NCBI GenBank assembly: GCA_035771165.1
Contig: JAWNZC010000421.1
Coordinates: 535,001 to 599,000 of the forward strand
Length of the DNA stretch: 64,000 nt
Direction: 5' to 3'
Origin: Paragorgia papillata
Lineage: Eukaryota > Cnidaria > Anthozoa > Scleralcyonacea > Coralliidae
Part shown: positions 45,001-53,408 of the stretch, piece by piece
Position numbering within the stretch: position 1 is the stretch's first letter
Layout: the number at the start of each line of letters is the position of its first letter
Position numbers and translations under genes: made by a program
The notes under the pieces: generated by a model
What the model was told of the DNA's origin: nothing
The model's input: the letters and a program-made list of their open reading frames with translations, nothing else
Database searches by the model: none

Positions 45001-48000
45001 GGATTTGGTATGTATTTGAGGCACCATGTCATAGACCATTTGCACGATGACGTACGATGGCGTTGGATGACTACAACTACTAGAATGCTTTTCCAGTATT
45101 CTAGGGTTTCGGCAATCTCGTTCCCAGAGCCCACGTTCCCCACCCGGGACACGAGAGACTCTGGGATAATCCGTTTCAAATCACAGGATTCTTGTTATTC
45201 CGGTTGAGGTACGCATGCGTAAATATCCGAGCGGAATCTGGATAGTATGTTCTCCTTGTTTGACTTTTCCCCAAACAAGTCAATGGGGTTGCTGGCGAAG
45301 CTCGAATTACAGCATCTACACACATACGGCGAAGATATCGATCGCGGCAACATCTTCACTGGAGTCTTGTCGTCCGACATCTTTGTTATTTTGGTCTTAT
45401 TAATTCTACTTCCGGTCACTTCAGACCAACTCATGCTCACTATTCAGCCAATAACGTAACGATTTGAAACGGATTATCCCAGAGTCTCTCGTTTCCAGGT
45501 GGGGAACGTGGGCTCTGGGAACGAGATTGGGGTTTCGGCTAAAAGTGATGACTCAAAGGTACCCGTCCAGTTATTTTCCAAAATATGTCGTCAAATTTGT
45601 TTTCTCCAAATTTGCCGACAAGTTTCAGTGAGTCTCAAGATTTTAGCAATCTTTTTGATACCCTAAACACAACATAAACCCTAACCCTAATAAGAAATCT
45701 GGTTTACCACCTAGCTTTTTGGGAAAACATATTTGACGATATATTTTGGAAAAGCCGCGAAAGGAATGGACGGGTCCTTTTGAGTCATCCCTTTTAGCCG
45801 AAACCCTGGAATACTTGCAAAGCATTCTGGTAGTTGTAGTCACCCAACGCCATCTTACGTCAACGTGCAAATGGTCTATTGTCTGTCATTCATAGCAGGC
45901 CATTTAAGTGATTTAAGACCTTCACATATGACAGCGTTCAGATATGTTGTATTTCCTAAGCCCTTAATTTCACTACCAGAGGCTCTGAGTTTGTGTTTGG
46001 GGGAGGGAGAGCCTCTGGTCTCGCAGCATATCCTCCTACCTAGAATTACCAATAATCGGTAAGTGTGAAATGCCTAGAATTACCAATAATCGTTAATTTT
46101 AAAAAACGAATTCCCAACCCACCACCCCAACCCCCGGAAACCCTAAACCTAACCCTAACCCCCCGGTAGACCTAAACCTAACCACAACCCTCCGGGAAAA
46201 TGTGATTATTCTCACGGTTGAGTGAAATTTGAAACGCACGTTGCTATGTTACGATTGTTCAAAGTACTCGACAGGAAGTAAAGCACGCTGTCTGGCACAC
46301 TCGTTCGTTACTTCGTTTTCGATAAGGAAACTATGGATTTTATCACAATTACAACTCACTGTGGGAAGAATAATTATCGGACTTCCTCTGTTCACAAAAA
46401 CTAGACTTTCACTTTGTTTTTTCTTTGAGCTGAAACGGCAATCCGAGACTCAAAGGTGTATGGTTTATAAAGTTTTTAATATTTTTAATTACTCACGGTC
46501 ACGCGTGACTTGCTTTGATTAACCAACAGTAACGCTTTCAGAAATTTAGGCCAATCAAAAACCGAGTTCAGATAATAGAGAGCTTAAGCATACAGGCGTT
46601 TTTGAGACACGGACGGTGACCGGAAGAACAGGAATACAATACAGAACTACTGAACCGCGTATTCTTTGAAAAGACTTTTCTTCCCAAAACAAAGGCTATG
46701 AATAATCACATATCTAAACTGTTAGCTCATAAGCTTAAATTTCATCTTTATTTAAAAATACAGATCCTTTATTTTATATTGTAATGTAATGAAATTATCC
46801 CCCTTAAAATACAAGTTTTCTACTTTAAAAGCATGTCTATTGTAGTAAAACAACGATGACAGGCCTCAACGTTCTAGATGTTCCCGTCGTCTCAAGAACG
46901 TGAAAATGCTCTCAACGACGTCTTGTGTAGAACGACGACGGCGTTCACTTTGCTCTTGGAATTTTAAATTGCTCATTATCATTGTTTTGAATGAAAAATG
47001 CTATTGAATTCAATCGCCGTCCGTGGCTCTAAAACGCCTGTATGCTTAAGCTCTCTATTGAACTCGCCAAAGTGAGATTTGAAGCTCGCGAGACCAGAGG
47101 CTCTCGCTCTCCCAAACACAAACTCAGAGCCTCTGGTACCCAGGGTATAATTTCACATGCAAAATTTTAAACTAACTTTTGTTTTCCATATATAGAATTG
47201 TTACTCCAAACAGTCGCACAATATATCTTTAGGTGTTGTTTACCTCATCATTTTATTTCCTTTCATTTTCGGATTAGGGATCTAGAAAAGGGAAACAAAG
47301 AACTCCTTAAAGACAATAAAGAACTCGTGGTTGAAAATAACCGGTTACAAGATGACGTTTTTAACTTTCAAAAACAGCGAGATGAACTTCAAACTGAAAT
47401 AAGTGAACTACAGATACTGGTGGAAGATCTCAAGATCCGGGTTAGTCGCAACGCACGTAGCTTCAAGGGTGTTGGGATAATGGGGACTATGAACAAGTGA
47501 ACTCAATGTTGTATCACCACCATCACCACCGCGATCACACCACCGCAACTCCATTACATCAACCACCATCGCTACCACGACTACACCAATTATCACGACC
47601 ACGATGACCACCACTACCACAACCATTACGACCATCAGCATCAGTGGCATCACCACAACAACTTCCACAACAACCTTCACAACCACCACGACAACGATCA
47701 CTACCACAACCATCACCATCAAGACCACCACCACCACCACAACTCCATTACGTCAACACCATCACTACCACGACTACGGCAACTATCACGAGCACGATGA
47801 CCACCACTACTACAGCCATTACGACCACCAGCATCATTGCCACCACCACAACCACCACCACCACCGCCACAAATTACCCAACTTTTTATTGCTAAAATTT
47901 GACTCACAGGTTACCCAACCATTCGGCACCAACCCGACCATAAAAAATGAGAGCTTTCTTGCGAGTAACATCTTGTGTTGTTCAAACAAACTAAGGGCGG

Positions 48001-50107
48001 AACTCGTTTTAGATTAATTTTAAACCTGTGTTATTTTTGTTGCAGTTGGGTCAGTCAGAAGCCGAACATAAACAACTTAAAGAGGAGGAGAAGGAATTAC
48101 TTGCAAGAATGAATGTATGTTCCTTTTCAGTTAGAGATTCGCTATTTGTGTCCTTGCTAGTGTTGGAGTTTATGTGGTGTTGTCTGTTCTTAACTTCTTG
48201 TGATTGTGCTGCTGGTGTTGTTGATGGCAGGGTTGGTGGCAGTGCTGCTGTTTGTGGTGTTGGTGGTAGTGGTGTTGGTGGTAGTGGTGTTGGTGGTAGT
48301 GGTGTTGGGGGTAGTGCTGGTGGTAGTGCTGCTGTTGGTGGTAGTGGTGTTGGGGGTATTGCTGGTGGTAGTGCTGCTGTTGGTGGTAGTGGTGTTTATA
48401 GTGGTGCTGCGGTTGGTGGTAGTGGTGTTTGTAGTAGTGCTGCTGGTGGTGGTAGTGGTGTTCGTGGTAGTGGTGTTGGGGGTAGTGTTGGTAGTATTGC
48501 TGCTGTTGGTGGTAGTGGTGTTGGTGGTAGTGGTGTTTGGGGTAGTGGTGTTGGGGGTAGTGGTGTTGGGGGTAGTGGTGTTGGGGGTAGTGGTGTTGGG
48601 GGTAGTGGTGTTGGGGGTAGTGGTGTTGGGGGTAGTAGTGCTGCTGTTGGTGGTAGTGGTGTTTGTAGTGGTGCTGCTGTTGGTGTTAGTGGTGTTTGTA
48701 GTGGTGCTGCTGTTAGTGGTAGTGGTGTTGGTGGTATTGCTGCTGTTAGTGGTAGTGGTGGTATTGCTGCTGTTGGTGGTAGTGCTGTTGGTGGTATTGC
48801 TGCTGTTGGTGGTATTGCTGCTGTTGGTGGTAGTGGTGCTGGTGGTAGTGCTGGTACTGGTGGTGTTGGTACTGGTGGTGTTGGTAGTACTGCTGGTAGT
48901 GTTGATGGTGTTGGTGTGTGTCAATTGTGTATTCGTGTGGTTTGTGTTTGTATACTTGTTACAATTTCGCTGGCATTGTCATTCCCTGTCTGCTTTCCTG
49001 TACGTGTACGTAGCTCGCCTTTTACCACATCATTACTCAGCCTATTATTGGTTTATCTATTACTTACAGCTTTCTGGGTGGCTTTGCAAACGCGGAATCA
49101 AAGGAATAACTGGTCATAACTGGAGACGAAGATGGTTTGCGACTGACAAGAGCGGCAGATTGTATTATTACAAACAGAACAATAATTCTACTCCGCAAGG
49201 GTACGTTTGATTATTACAGGCGCCTTTAAATGGTGAAAAAGGCCCTTTTTGACTGACTATTGTTCTTTTTTTTCCAAGATTTATTGACCTTGATCAAATA
49301 ATCACAGTTCAAGACCAAAGTGAGGATAAACAAGATAAAAATAAAGCGTCATTTAGTGTCGTGGTGAATAAACGAAAATACGAGTTCATGGCCCGTGATA
49401 CGGAGGAAAAACAGAAGTAAGTTCCAACTAAAGTTCCCGTAATAAGGACTTTAAGATCTATGACGTCAACCTCAACGACGACGTCCTTCAAACAAAAGAA
49501 TTCTTTTTTCAAAACAAATAGACTATTAAGTAATTATCAGTCCCAAGAGTAATCTCAACACCGTCCTCGTTCTTTATACAACGCCACCTGGAGCATTTTC
49601 ACGTCTTCAGGACGACGTCAACGGCCAAAAGATGAGAACTGTTGCTTGAGATTGACAGACACTACAATCATTTTAGCAGTACTGGGGGTGTTTTGGAAGT
49701 CACTTTAAACTATAGCTTCAAATATCAAATATAATAGAGATTAGTATAGAGATATAACTGGTTTTGCTACATGTGAAAATATTTTACCCCACATGCACCT
49801 GACGTCAGAGACAGTCTCATTTACATATCAAACAAATTGAAATATCTTGAAAACGAAGAGATACGAAAAAGTTGTAAAGGATGTTCTATTACAATTTTAC
49901 GAGTTCTTTCAAATTAGACAAACTTAATTTTTAGTGCTATTGCCCTTTACGGTCAATATCAACGTTCATGGTCATTAACTTTAAGTTCATTATTTTAGGT
50001 GGATTAATGCACTGGACTACCTACGGCACTGGCGTAACCATACTACTAAATCACTATCCACCAGTAAGACGCCGGATGAGGAAGACGCACTTAACCCGTT
50101 CCTCTAA
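31183..50107 (+). CDS. NT-C2 (EHBP1-type) + coiled-coil + PH domain protein
   Basis: Seventeen exons: 31183-31295, 32134-32194, 33980-34084, 34634-34687, 34819-34895, 35556-35657, 39122-39379, 40198-40259, 42386-42528, 42906-43180, 44262-44297, 44967-45007, 47278-47440, 48046-48114, 49070-49200, 49279-49416, 49999-50107 (about 645 residues). Phases agree except between 40259 and 42386, where a piece of 3n+1 bases is missing. Residues 10-170 are the NT-C2 membrane-binding domain of EHBP1/EEIG1 proteins: KFRYIVTYEYLEV, LNILWFRGHRTKSS, VELIVTLYK, MFVMED, EMEFKPLSKKVISA. Residues 170-415 are acidic and serine-rich. About 416-519 are coiled coil. About 519-635 are PH (SGWLCKRGIKG, HNWRRRWFA, ending KWINALDYLRHW). 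EHBP1's CH and bMERB domains are absent. A role as a membrane or Rab-linked adaptor is inferred. The donor at 32195 (GTTCGG) is weak. Confidence 0.87.
32400..32709. mobile_element. TTA-flanked MITE with GACGAATTTAATTCG repeats
   Basis: Ends GGCCTGGTTCAT and complement, flanked by TTA (32397-32399, 32710-32712); PIF/Harbinger-like. Internal words CGACGAATTTAATTC recur in both directions. A diverged relative is at 28345-28485. Confidence 0.7.
33501..33605. repeat. Hairpin with GGGCTGCAGGCCC loop
   Basis: Arms 33501-33546 and 33562-33605 (AGGTTAGTGACC...GGTTATTA with complement). Loop type CTGAGGGCTGCAGGCCCGAG resembles the other hairpin loops, with C and G blocks around a short centre. Confidence 0.7.
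34162..34574 (+). mobile_element. MULE-like element, copy 2
   Basis: 413 bp, same ends as copy 1 with one change (CAATCCCG). A perfect 10-bp target duplication GGGGTGCCTG lies at 34152-34161 and 34575-34584. The captured frame from the ATG at 34312 is intact, with T for A in FTSNPIDLF and a short deletion after NKENIL. It lies in an intron of the NT-C2/PH gene. Confidence 0.85.
35740..35911. mobile_element. MITE with GGTTAGACCGGTCAGTCCGG
   Basis: Left arm 35744-35790 and right arm 35855-35911 are inverted copies, ends CTAAGGGCGCTTTCC / GGAAAGCCCCCTAAG, probably with TAA or TTA targets. It directly abuts the next element at 35912. Confidence 0.65.
35912..37262. mobile_element. Composite inverted-repeat region with possible captured sequence
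   Basis: GTTTACACGATACCGGCAC near 35972 and GATACCGGTAGTG-type sequence near 36060 answer ACCGGCACCGCGTAAACGC at 37163. CAGCGCTTCCACTTGG (36110) answers CCAAGTGGAAGCACTGG (37037). AAATTTCCTTCC repeats line both sides. Two minus-strand open frames inside (36233-36418 and 36503-36697, the latter with SSPESTWSEDEVDDGAPVPP) could be exons of a captured gene; I do not recognise them. Confidence 0.4.
37871..38085. mobile_element. GTTCAACA MITE, copy 2
   Basis: Same ends as the 24536 copy (GGCCTGGCCAAACGCTTTCA), with centre arranged in inverse order. It sits inside an older tandem repeat of GAGGGCTGG...GTGAACGAAGCTTAA units running from about 37760 to 38230. Confidence 0.75.
38811..38884. repeat. 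Palindrome, arms of about 30 bp
   Basis: TAAAACACGAATGTAAGGTA and TGCCTTACATTCGTGTTTTA are separated by a short A+T-rich centre. Confidence 0.8.
38930..39082. repeat. Dispersed repeat with tandem GTCTGGCGTTAGACAGAG
   Basis: AAATCGTCTGGCGTTAGACAG occurs twice in tandem (38984-39033); the repeat ends in GGAATGGGTTAA. It is the best preserved example of the family at the left edge and near 7740-7980. It ends about 40 bp before the exon at 39122. Confidence 0.65.
39520..39680 (+). repeat. tRNA-derived SINE fragment
   Basis: The leader CTCAACCTACGTTCAAATCA and B box GTTCGAGTCCCGCTTGGGAA are present, but most of the A box is deleted. Confidence 0.6.
40465..40575 (+). repeat. tRNA-derived SINE copy
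   Basis: A box TAGCTCAATTGGTTAGAGCG, damaged B box GGTTGTGGGTTCAG, and the family tail TTTCTGAGTAACATAGCTCG. Confidence 0.65.
40853..40990. mobile_element. Harbinger-type MITE, 138 bp, internal duplication
   Basis: Ends GTCCCCGTTTACACTAGAGC and complement, flanked by TAA (40850-40852, 40991-40993). The centre TTCACATTGTTTTTTATTCC is duplicated in tandem. A relative without the duplication lies at 57172-57285. Confidence 0.85.
41115..41375. mobile_element. MITE with G/C homopolymers and GATAACTCGG
   Basis: CCTGTTTACATAAGGCGA plus a poly(G) run on the left, and a poly(C) run plus TCGTGTGAACAGGTCCTTAT on the right. The inner words GGATAACTCGG and GAGATAGCTCGG are in opposite sense. Related to 9188-9810. 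Confidence 0.6.
41380..42230. repeat. Diverged repeats with CAGCCAAGCGACTCA
   Basis: The phrase CAACCAAGCGACTCAGGGCC and variants occur at about 41098, 41464, 41931 and 42060. Each is associated with a GCGAAGAGGCCATCTTGT-like segment, so an old tandem or amplified unit of 130-460 bp spacing. An inverted ACGGCGCATGAAAA/TACGCCGT pair lies at 41553-41745. No exon of the host gene was recognised. Confidence 0.45.
42540..42770. repeat. (TTTG)n and CTGTCTG tetranucleotide repeat
   Basis: TTTG units at 42570-42585 and 42626-42680 are flanked by duplicated CTGTACTATCTGTTTGTCTG phrases. It starts about a dozen bases after the exon ending at 42528. Confidence 0.9.
43190..43640. mobile_element. Inverted-repeat element
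   Basis: GGTAATCCAACACCGCTGCCAAACG at 43281 answers CGTTTGGCAGCGGTGTTGGGTAATC at 43590, with GCGCATGCGTGAA / CATATGCGCAA nearby. The outer ends are uncertain. Confidence 0.5.
43705..43970. mobile_element. Inverted-repeat element with CCAGAGGTTCT arms
   Basis: The left arm CCCAGAGGTTCTACGCCG with a C run and GGAATGCTGAAA answers TTTCAGCATTCGGGGG and CCAGAGCTTCTCTCGCCG on the right. Confidence 0.5.
44433..44898. mobile_element. Long-arm MITE (family of 15139)
   Basis: Arms of about 150 bp with AAGTTTGTCTAATTTGAAAG, GTAATAGAACATCCTTTACA and TGATATGTAAATGAGATGGT are inverted around 44590-44730. The ends are TTTAAAGGG / CCGTTTAAG. Confidence 0.8.
45030..45885. mobile_element. Inverted-repeat element invaded by a MULE
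   Basis: The left arm (ATAGACCATTTGCACG...TTCTAGGGTTTCGG) answers the right arm (CCGAAACCCTGGAATAC...GTGCAAATGGTCTAT). An inner pair, GGGTTTCGGCTAAAAGTGAT at 45530 and its complement ending about 45806, shows that the MULE at 45113-45529 landed in the left arm. Confidence 0.75.
45113..45529 (-). mobile_element. MULE-like element, copy 3
   Basis: 417 bp; the 9-bp target duplication GGGTTTCGG lies at 45104-45112 and 45530-45538. The captured frame is read on the minus strand (ATG near 45380) and is intact through KSNKENILSRF, then changes frame relative to copy 1. Confidence 0.85.
45965..47145. mobile_element. Nested inverted repeats
   Basis: Outer arms: CCAGAGGCTCTGAGTTTGTG at 45979 and its complement ending near 47140. 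Inner arms: AGAGAGCTTAAGCATACAGG at 46579 and its complement ending near 47060. The region between holds CCTAAACCTAACCCTAACC-like words at 46140-46200. Confidence 0.65.
47510..47880. repeat. CAC/CAT-rich repeat with duplication of about 180 bp
   Basis: Triplets such as ACCACC and ATCACC, with phrases ACTCCATTAC and CACGATGACCACCACTAC recurring about 180 bp apart. It lies in the intron after the exon ending at 47440. Confidence 0.85.
48195..48925. repeat. GGTAGTGGTGTTGGG minisatellite, about 730 bp
   Basis: 15-bp units, pure at 48540-48635 and degenerate elsewhere with GCTGCTGTT variants. The gly/val/ser open frames on the plus strand and the asn/thr frames on the minus strand come from the 15-bp period. 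It is an intron of the NT-C2/PH gene. Confidence 0.95.
49740..49945. mobile_element. Half copy of the 44433 MITE family
   Basis: Only the right arm is present, almost identical to 44698-44898 (AGAGATATAACTGGTTTTGC to TTTTTAGTGC). Confidence 0.75.
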
Positions 50108-50299
50108 GCAGAATTTGGATTGCTTTGTTGACTACATGTCTAGCTTCAACATTTCGTGCGACTACATCACAGTTTTAAGCCGGTTTTTCACTAGGTGACT
50201 TTTTTTCGTGCGAAGCGACTTTTTTTTTTGTGATATGATAAGTTGGAGGTATACATGTAGTACATGCGGTACGTTTGCGAGCTTGGTGTAATGTATAAA

Positions 50300-50412
50300 C
50301 AACCTCAGTGGCCCAATGGATAGAGCGTCTAACCGGTCATTAGAACCGGTCGTTCGAACCCTGTTTGGGGCTCAGAAATCTTTTCTGAGTAATTGAGCTT
50401 GACGAACGTCTA
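50300..50412 (+). repeat. tRNA-derived SINE (second subfamily)
   Basis: CCTCAGTGGCCCAATGGATAG (A box), CGTTCGAACCCTG (B box), tail CTCAGAAATCTTTTCTGAGT and TTGAGCTTGACGAACGTC. Copies also lie at 55383-55490 and 59690-59745. Confidence 0.7.
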
Positions 50413-50518
50413 CCAAGCGTCTTTTTCCTTTGTCTTATAAGATCTGGAGCAGAACGTCTAATTAGAAATCTATTCAGTTTTAACAAAAGAAAGTCGCTTC
50501 GCGCTAAAAAATCGTCTA

Positions 50519-50840
50519 CAGTGTGTATAAAAAACCCCGGAACCCTTTGAAAATGAATTAGTATTCTTTTAAAACAACCTATTGTAGTAGTTTGAAAGCC
50601 CTAAAAGCGCTGCGTTATAAATTAATCAGTACATAAGTTAAACAGGAAGAGAAAAAGCTTTAATTACTTTCACCATGCATACACTTCAAGTTATCTTAAT
50701 TTCCCAGATGTATAAGACCGTGTTTTTACGCATCCGTGTGGCTCAGAGGTGTTTAGGGCTTTCAAACTACTACAATAGGTTGTTTGAACAGAATATTAAT
50801 TCATTTTCTAAGGGTTCCGTGTTTTTTTTTATACACACTG
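50519..50840. mobile_element. Mariner-type MITE, copy 2
   Basis: 322 bp; ends CAGTGTGTATAAAAAA, TA on both sides (50517-50518, 50841-50842). Homologous to 27250-27559. Confidence 0.85.
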
Positions 50841-50859
50841 TAGTGGAAAACTGGCTTTA

Positions 50860-51395
50860 TTAGTGGAAACGCGAGCGCTGGAGTTCCCATCGGGGGAGGG
50901 TGTAATTTATACCCCAAAAGGGCTACTGAACATTCAGTACTTTGAAATGTTCACGAAAGTAATGGATTTGAATGTGGAAGAAACGTTAGTAAAAAATAAC
51001 TTGCAAAACACTTGAAACATAGACTTGAAAATAGTGTTTGTATTAAATGTCGTCAAACCATGTATCCTTACCATGCATTAGTATTGACTGACTCAGACTG
51101 TATCTTAAAATGAGACTGACAAGACAAGCTTGCAAATCCAGTGCATTCAACTAGGAACACCCAATCCTTTTCTGTAAACATTCAGATTGCATTATAGTGG
51201 AATATATGTGTGAATTGTTATATTTAAGATTATTTGGTTAAATGTAGTAAAAAATCTATTATAATTTATGATATATTACTATTATTAAATGCTGATGTAG
51301 AAGCTTGAAATTGATTCAGTATGTGATAAACATGCAAATAAAATCTAGAATCCCATTTCACATCTGCCATAGCAGGGTGCAATGGGGTACCCATT
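50860..51395. other. Non-coding
   Basis: A+T-rich sequence after the NT-C2/PH gene with nothing recognised. Confidence 0.5.
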
Positions 51396-51939
51396 TTGGT
51401 CTGAAACACCAAATACAGGAATCAGGTAGTTCTACATGTTGAGGTCTTGGGATAGGGTCAATCTCGTTCCCAGAGCCCATGTTCCCCACCCGGGAAACGA
51501 GAGACTCTGGAATAATCCATTTCAAATTGTTACGTTATTGGCTGAATAGTGAGCATGAGTTGGTCTGAAGTGACTGGAAGTAGAATTAATAAAACCAAAA
51601 TAAAAAAGAAGTCAGATGACAAGACTCCAGTGAAGACGTTGCCGTGATCGATATCCTCGCCGTATGTGTGTAGATGCTGTAATTCAAGCTTCGCCAGCAA
51701 CCCCATTGACTTGTTTGGGGAAAAGTCAAACAAGGAGAACATACTATCCAGATTCCGCTCGGATATTTACACATGCGTACCTCAACCGGAATAACAAGAA
51801 TCCTGTGATTTGAAACAGATTATCCCAGAGTCTCTTGTTTCCCGGGTGGGGAACGTGGGCTCTGGGAACGAGATTGACCCTATCCCAAGACCTCAACATG
51901 TAAAACTACCTGATTCCTGTATTTGGTGTTTCAGACCAA
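51396..51939. mobile_element. MULE copy 4 in the centre of a palindromic element
   Basis: The MULE itself is 51459-51876 (CAATCTCG ends). It is flanked not by a direct repeat but by inverted arms of about 60 bp (51396-51458 and 51877-51939, TTGGTCTGAAACACC and complement). The captured frame has lost its ATG (AAGAAGTCAGAT) and gained a TGA. Confidence 0.75.
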
Positions 51940-53408
51940 TGTTTCAGACCATGAATGCCAATCATGCTCATTCACTTCTGGAATAGGATTGGGTTTTGAG
52001 GTCACTGTGGTATAGCCCTACCCAAAATTCCAGAGTATCCCTTTGTCACCTGCACAAAGATGGTCAGTATCAAACACTATGAGGGTGTTGTTTCCATGAG
52101 GATGACCCAAACTCAGGCTGGACTGAATTTTGCATTTTGTGTTTTATTTACATGAGGCCAGTCTTGAAATTATATGATCTTGGTTCCTATTACATCAGTT
52201 AAAAAGGCGCAGTGTTTTCTTTTAGTCTGAATCAGTTCGAATTAGACTTATAGATTCTTTTTACATGCAGAGGAGGCCTGGAGTTAGTCCAGCCTCAAAA
52301 TTTCAGTTTGGTTGAGCAGGTGACCTGAGATTAGGCCAGCGTGAACTGAATCTCGGGTCAATTCTCATGAAATCTTATCAATTTCCTTTAATTAGCACAC
52401 ACATAGGTGTAGCAGCCCAATTCTGTTTGGGGGGCAGAGATTTTTGCCTGAAAAATTTAGTTAAATATTGATTTTTAAGTTGTATTTTTCAGTCTTAGTT
52501 TAATGTATGAATTTTTCTTGAACATTTCACTGACAGCAAAAAACATCAAAATTGCCAGCAGAAAGTGCCCGAATTTTCCTTTTTCAAATATTTTGGGGGG
52601 CCAATTGCCCCACCCCTGCCTAAGTGCTGATGCCATCCTGGTGAGTCCCAGTACTGGATGCAAGCCAACCTCAGACTGGATAGTGGATGCAACATGCACA
52701 GACAGGAGTTGGCCCTGGTGTATCTATTATTCTGTACCCTAGGGAAGTTTTATTGCATCGAAGGTTTTGGGAACAATAAATGTTCTTGCTTTAATAATAT
52801 TTCCTAACCATTTTCTCTCATGTATTTATAATTACCAGCAGTAAAGCACTATCAGAAAAGCAGGGCCCAACTTTAAATTACTGAAAGTAAAAAGGCATAG
52901 AAGTAAGAAATTGTGTACACATCGACCAGCTACAGAAATCAACAGTTTGGGAAGAAAATCAAGAAATGATGGCTATATTTCTACTGTCCGGCACCTGTCT
53001 GTAGTCAGCCGCGGTTTGTTTGAATGTAATGAAACCTAAGAATCCTTCTAATAAAATAGCTCAACTTCTACTCGAATAATAAAAAAATAACTGACAACAT
53101 AAATATATTAAACGTACAGAAATCACACAACTTCAAACTTGAAGAACAGTATATTTTGAAAACGTATTTTAAACAGAACCTAGCCACTTCAGTGCCAAGA
53201 TATACAAGCAGTAGTGGTACTTACCTAACCAAAAGAAACAGATTGGACTAAAGAAGGTCATAGTTTTATATTTTATAGCGACTTCGTCTTGCCACGTTGA
53301 AAATTCCGAGGAAAATTCTGAGATTCTGAGAAGCCAGAAAGGTTTTTAAATATTTCGCCGCCATTAAAAACAGTTACCGCTGACACAAAGGACGACGGTC
53401 GAACCAAT
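51940..53408. other. Intergenic, metaxin upstream region
   Basis: No gene was recognised. The last 15 bases before the metaxin ATG contain GAACCAAT, a CCAAT-like word. Confidence 0.45.

Larger units (their letters stand above)
50178..50856. mobile_element. Harbinger-type MITE carrying two later insertions
   Basis: Ends AGCCGGTTTTTCACTAGGTG and complement of GTGGAAAACTGGCT, flanked by TTA (50175-50177, 50857-50859). Inside lie a SINE (50300-50412) and a mariner-type MITE (50519-50840). Confidence 0.75.

Noticed and set aside
46140..46200. Telomere-like CCTAACCCTAACC words
   Set aside because: Only a few irregular copies, mixed with CCTAAACC, inside an inverted-repeat element; not an interstitial telomere array.
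48028..49210. 336-363-codon gly/val/ser frame
   Set aside because: It reads from a true 69-base exon through a minisatellite intron; PH-domain homology resumes only after the acceptor at 49069.
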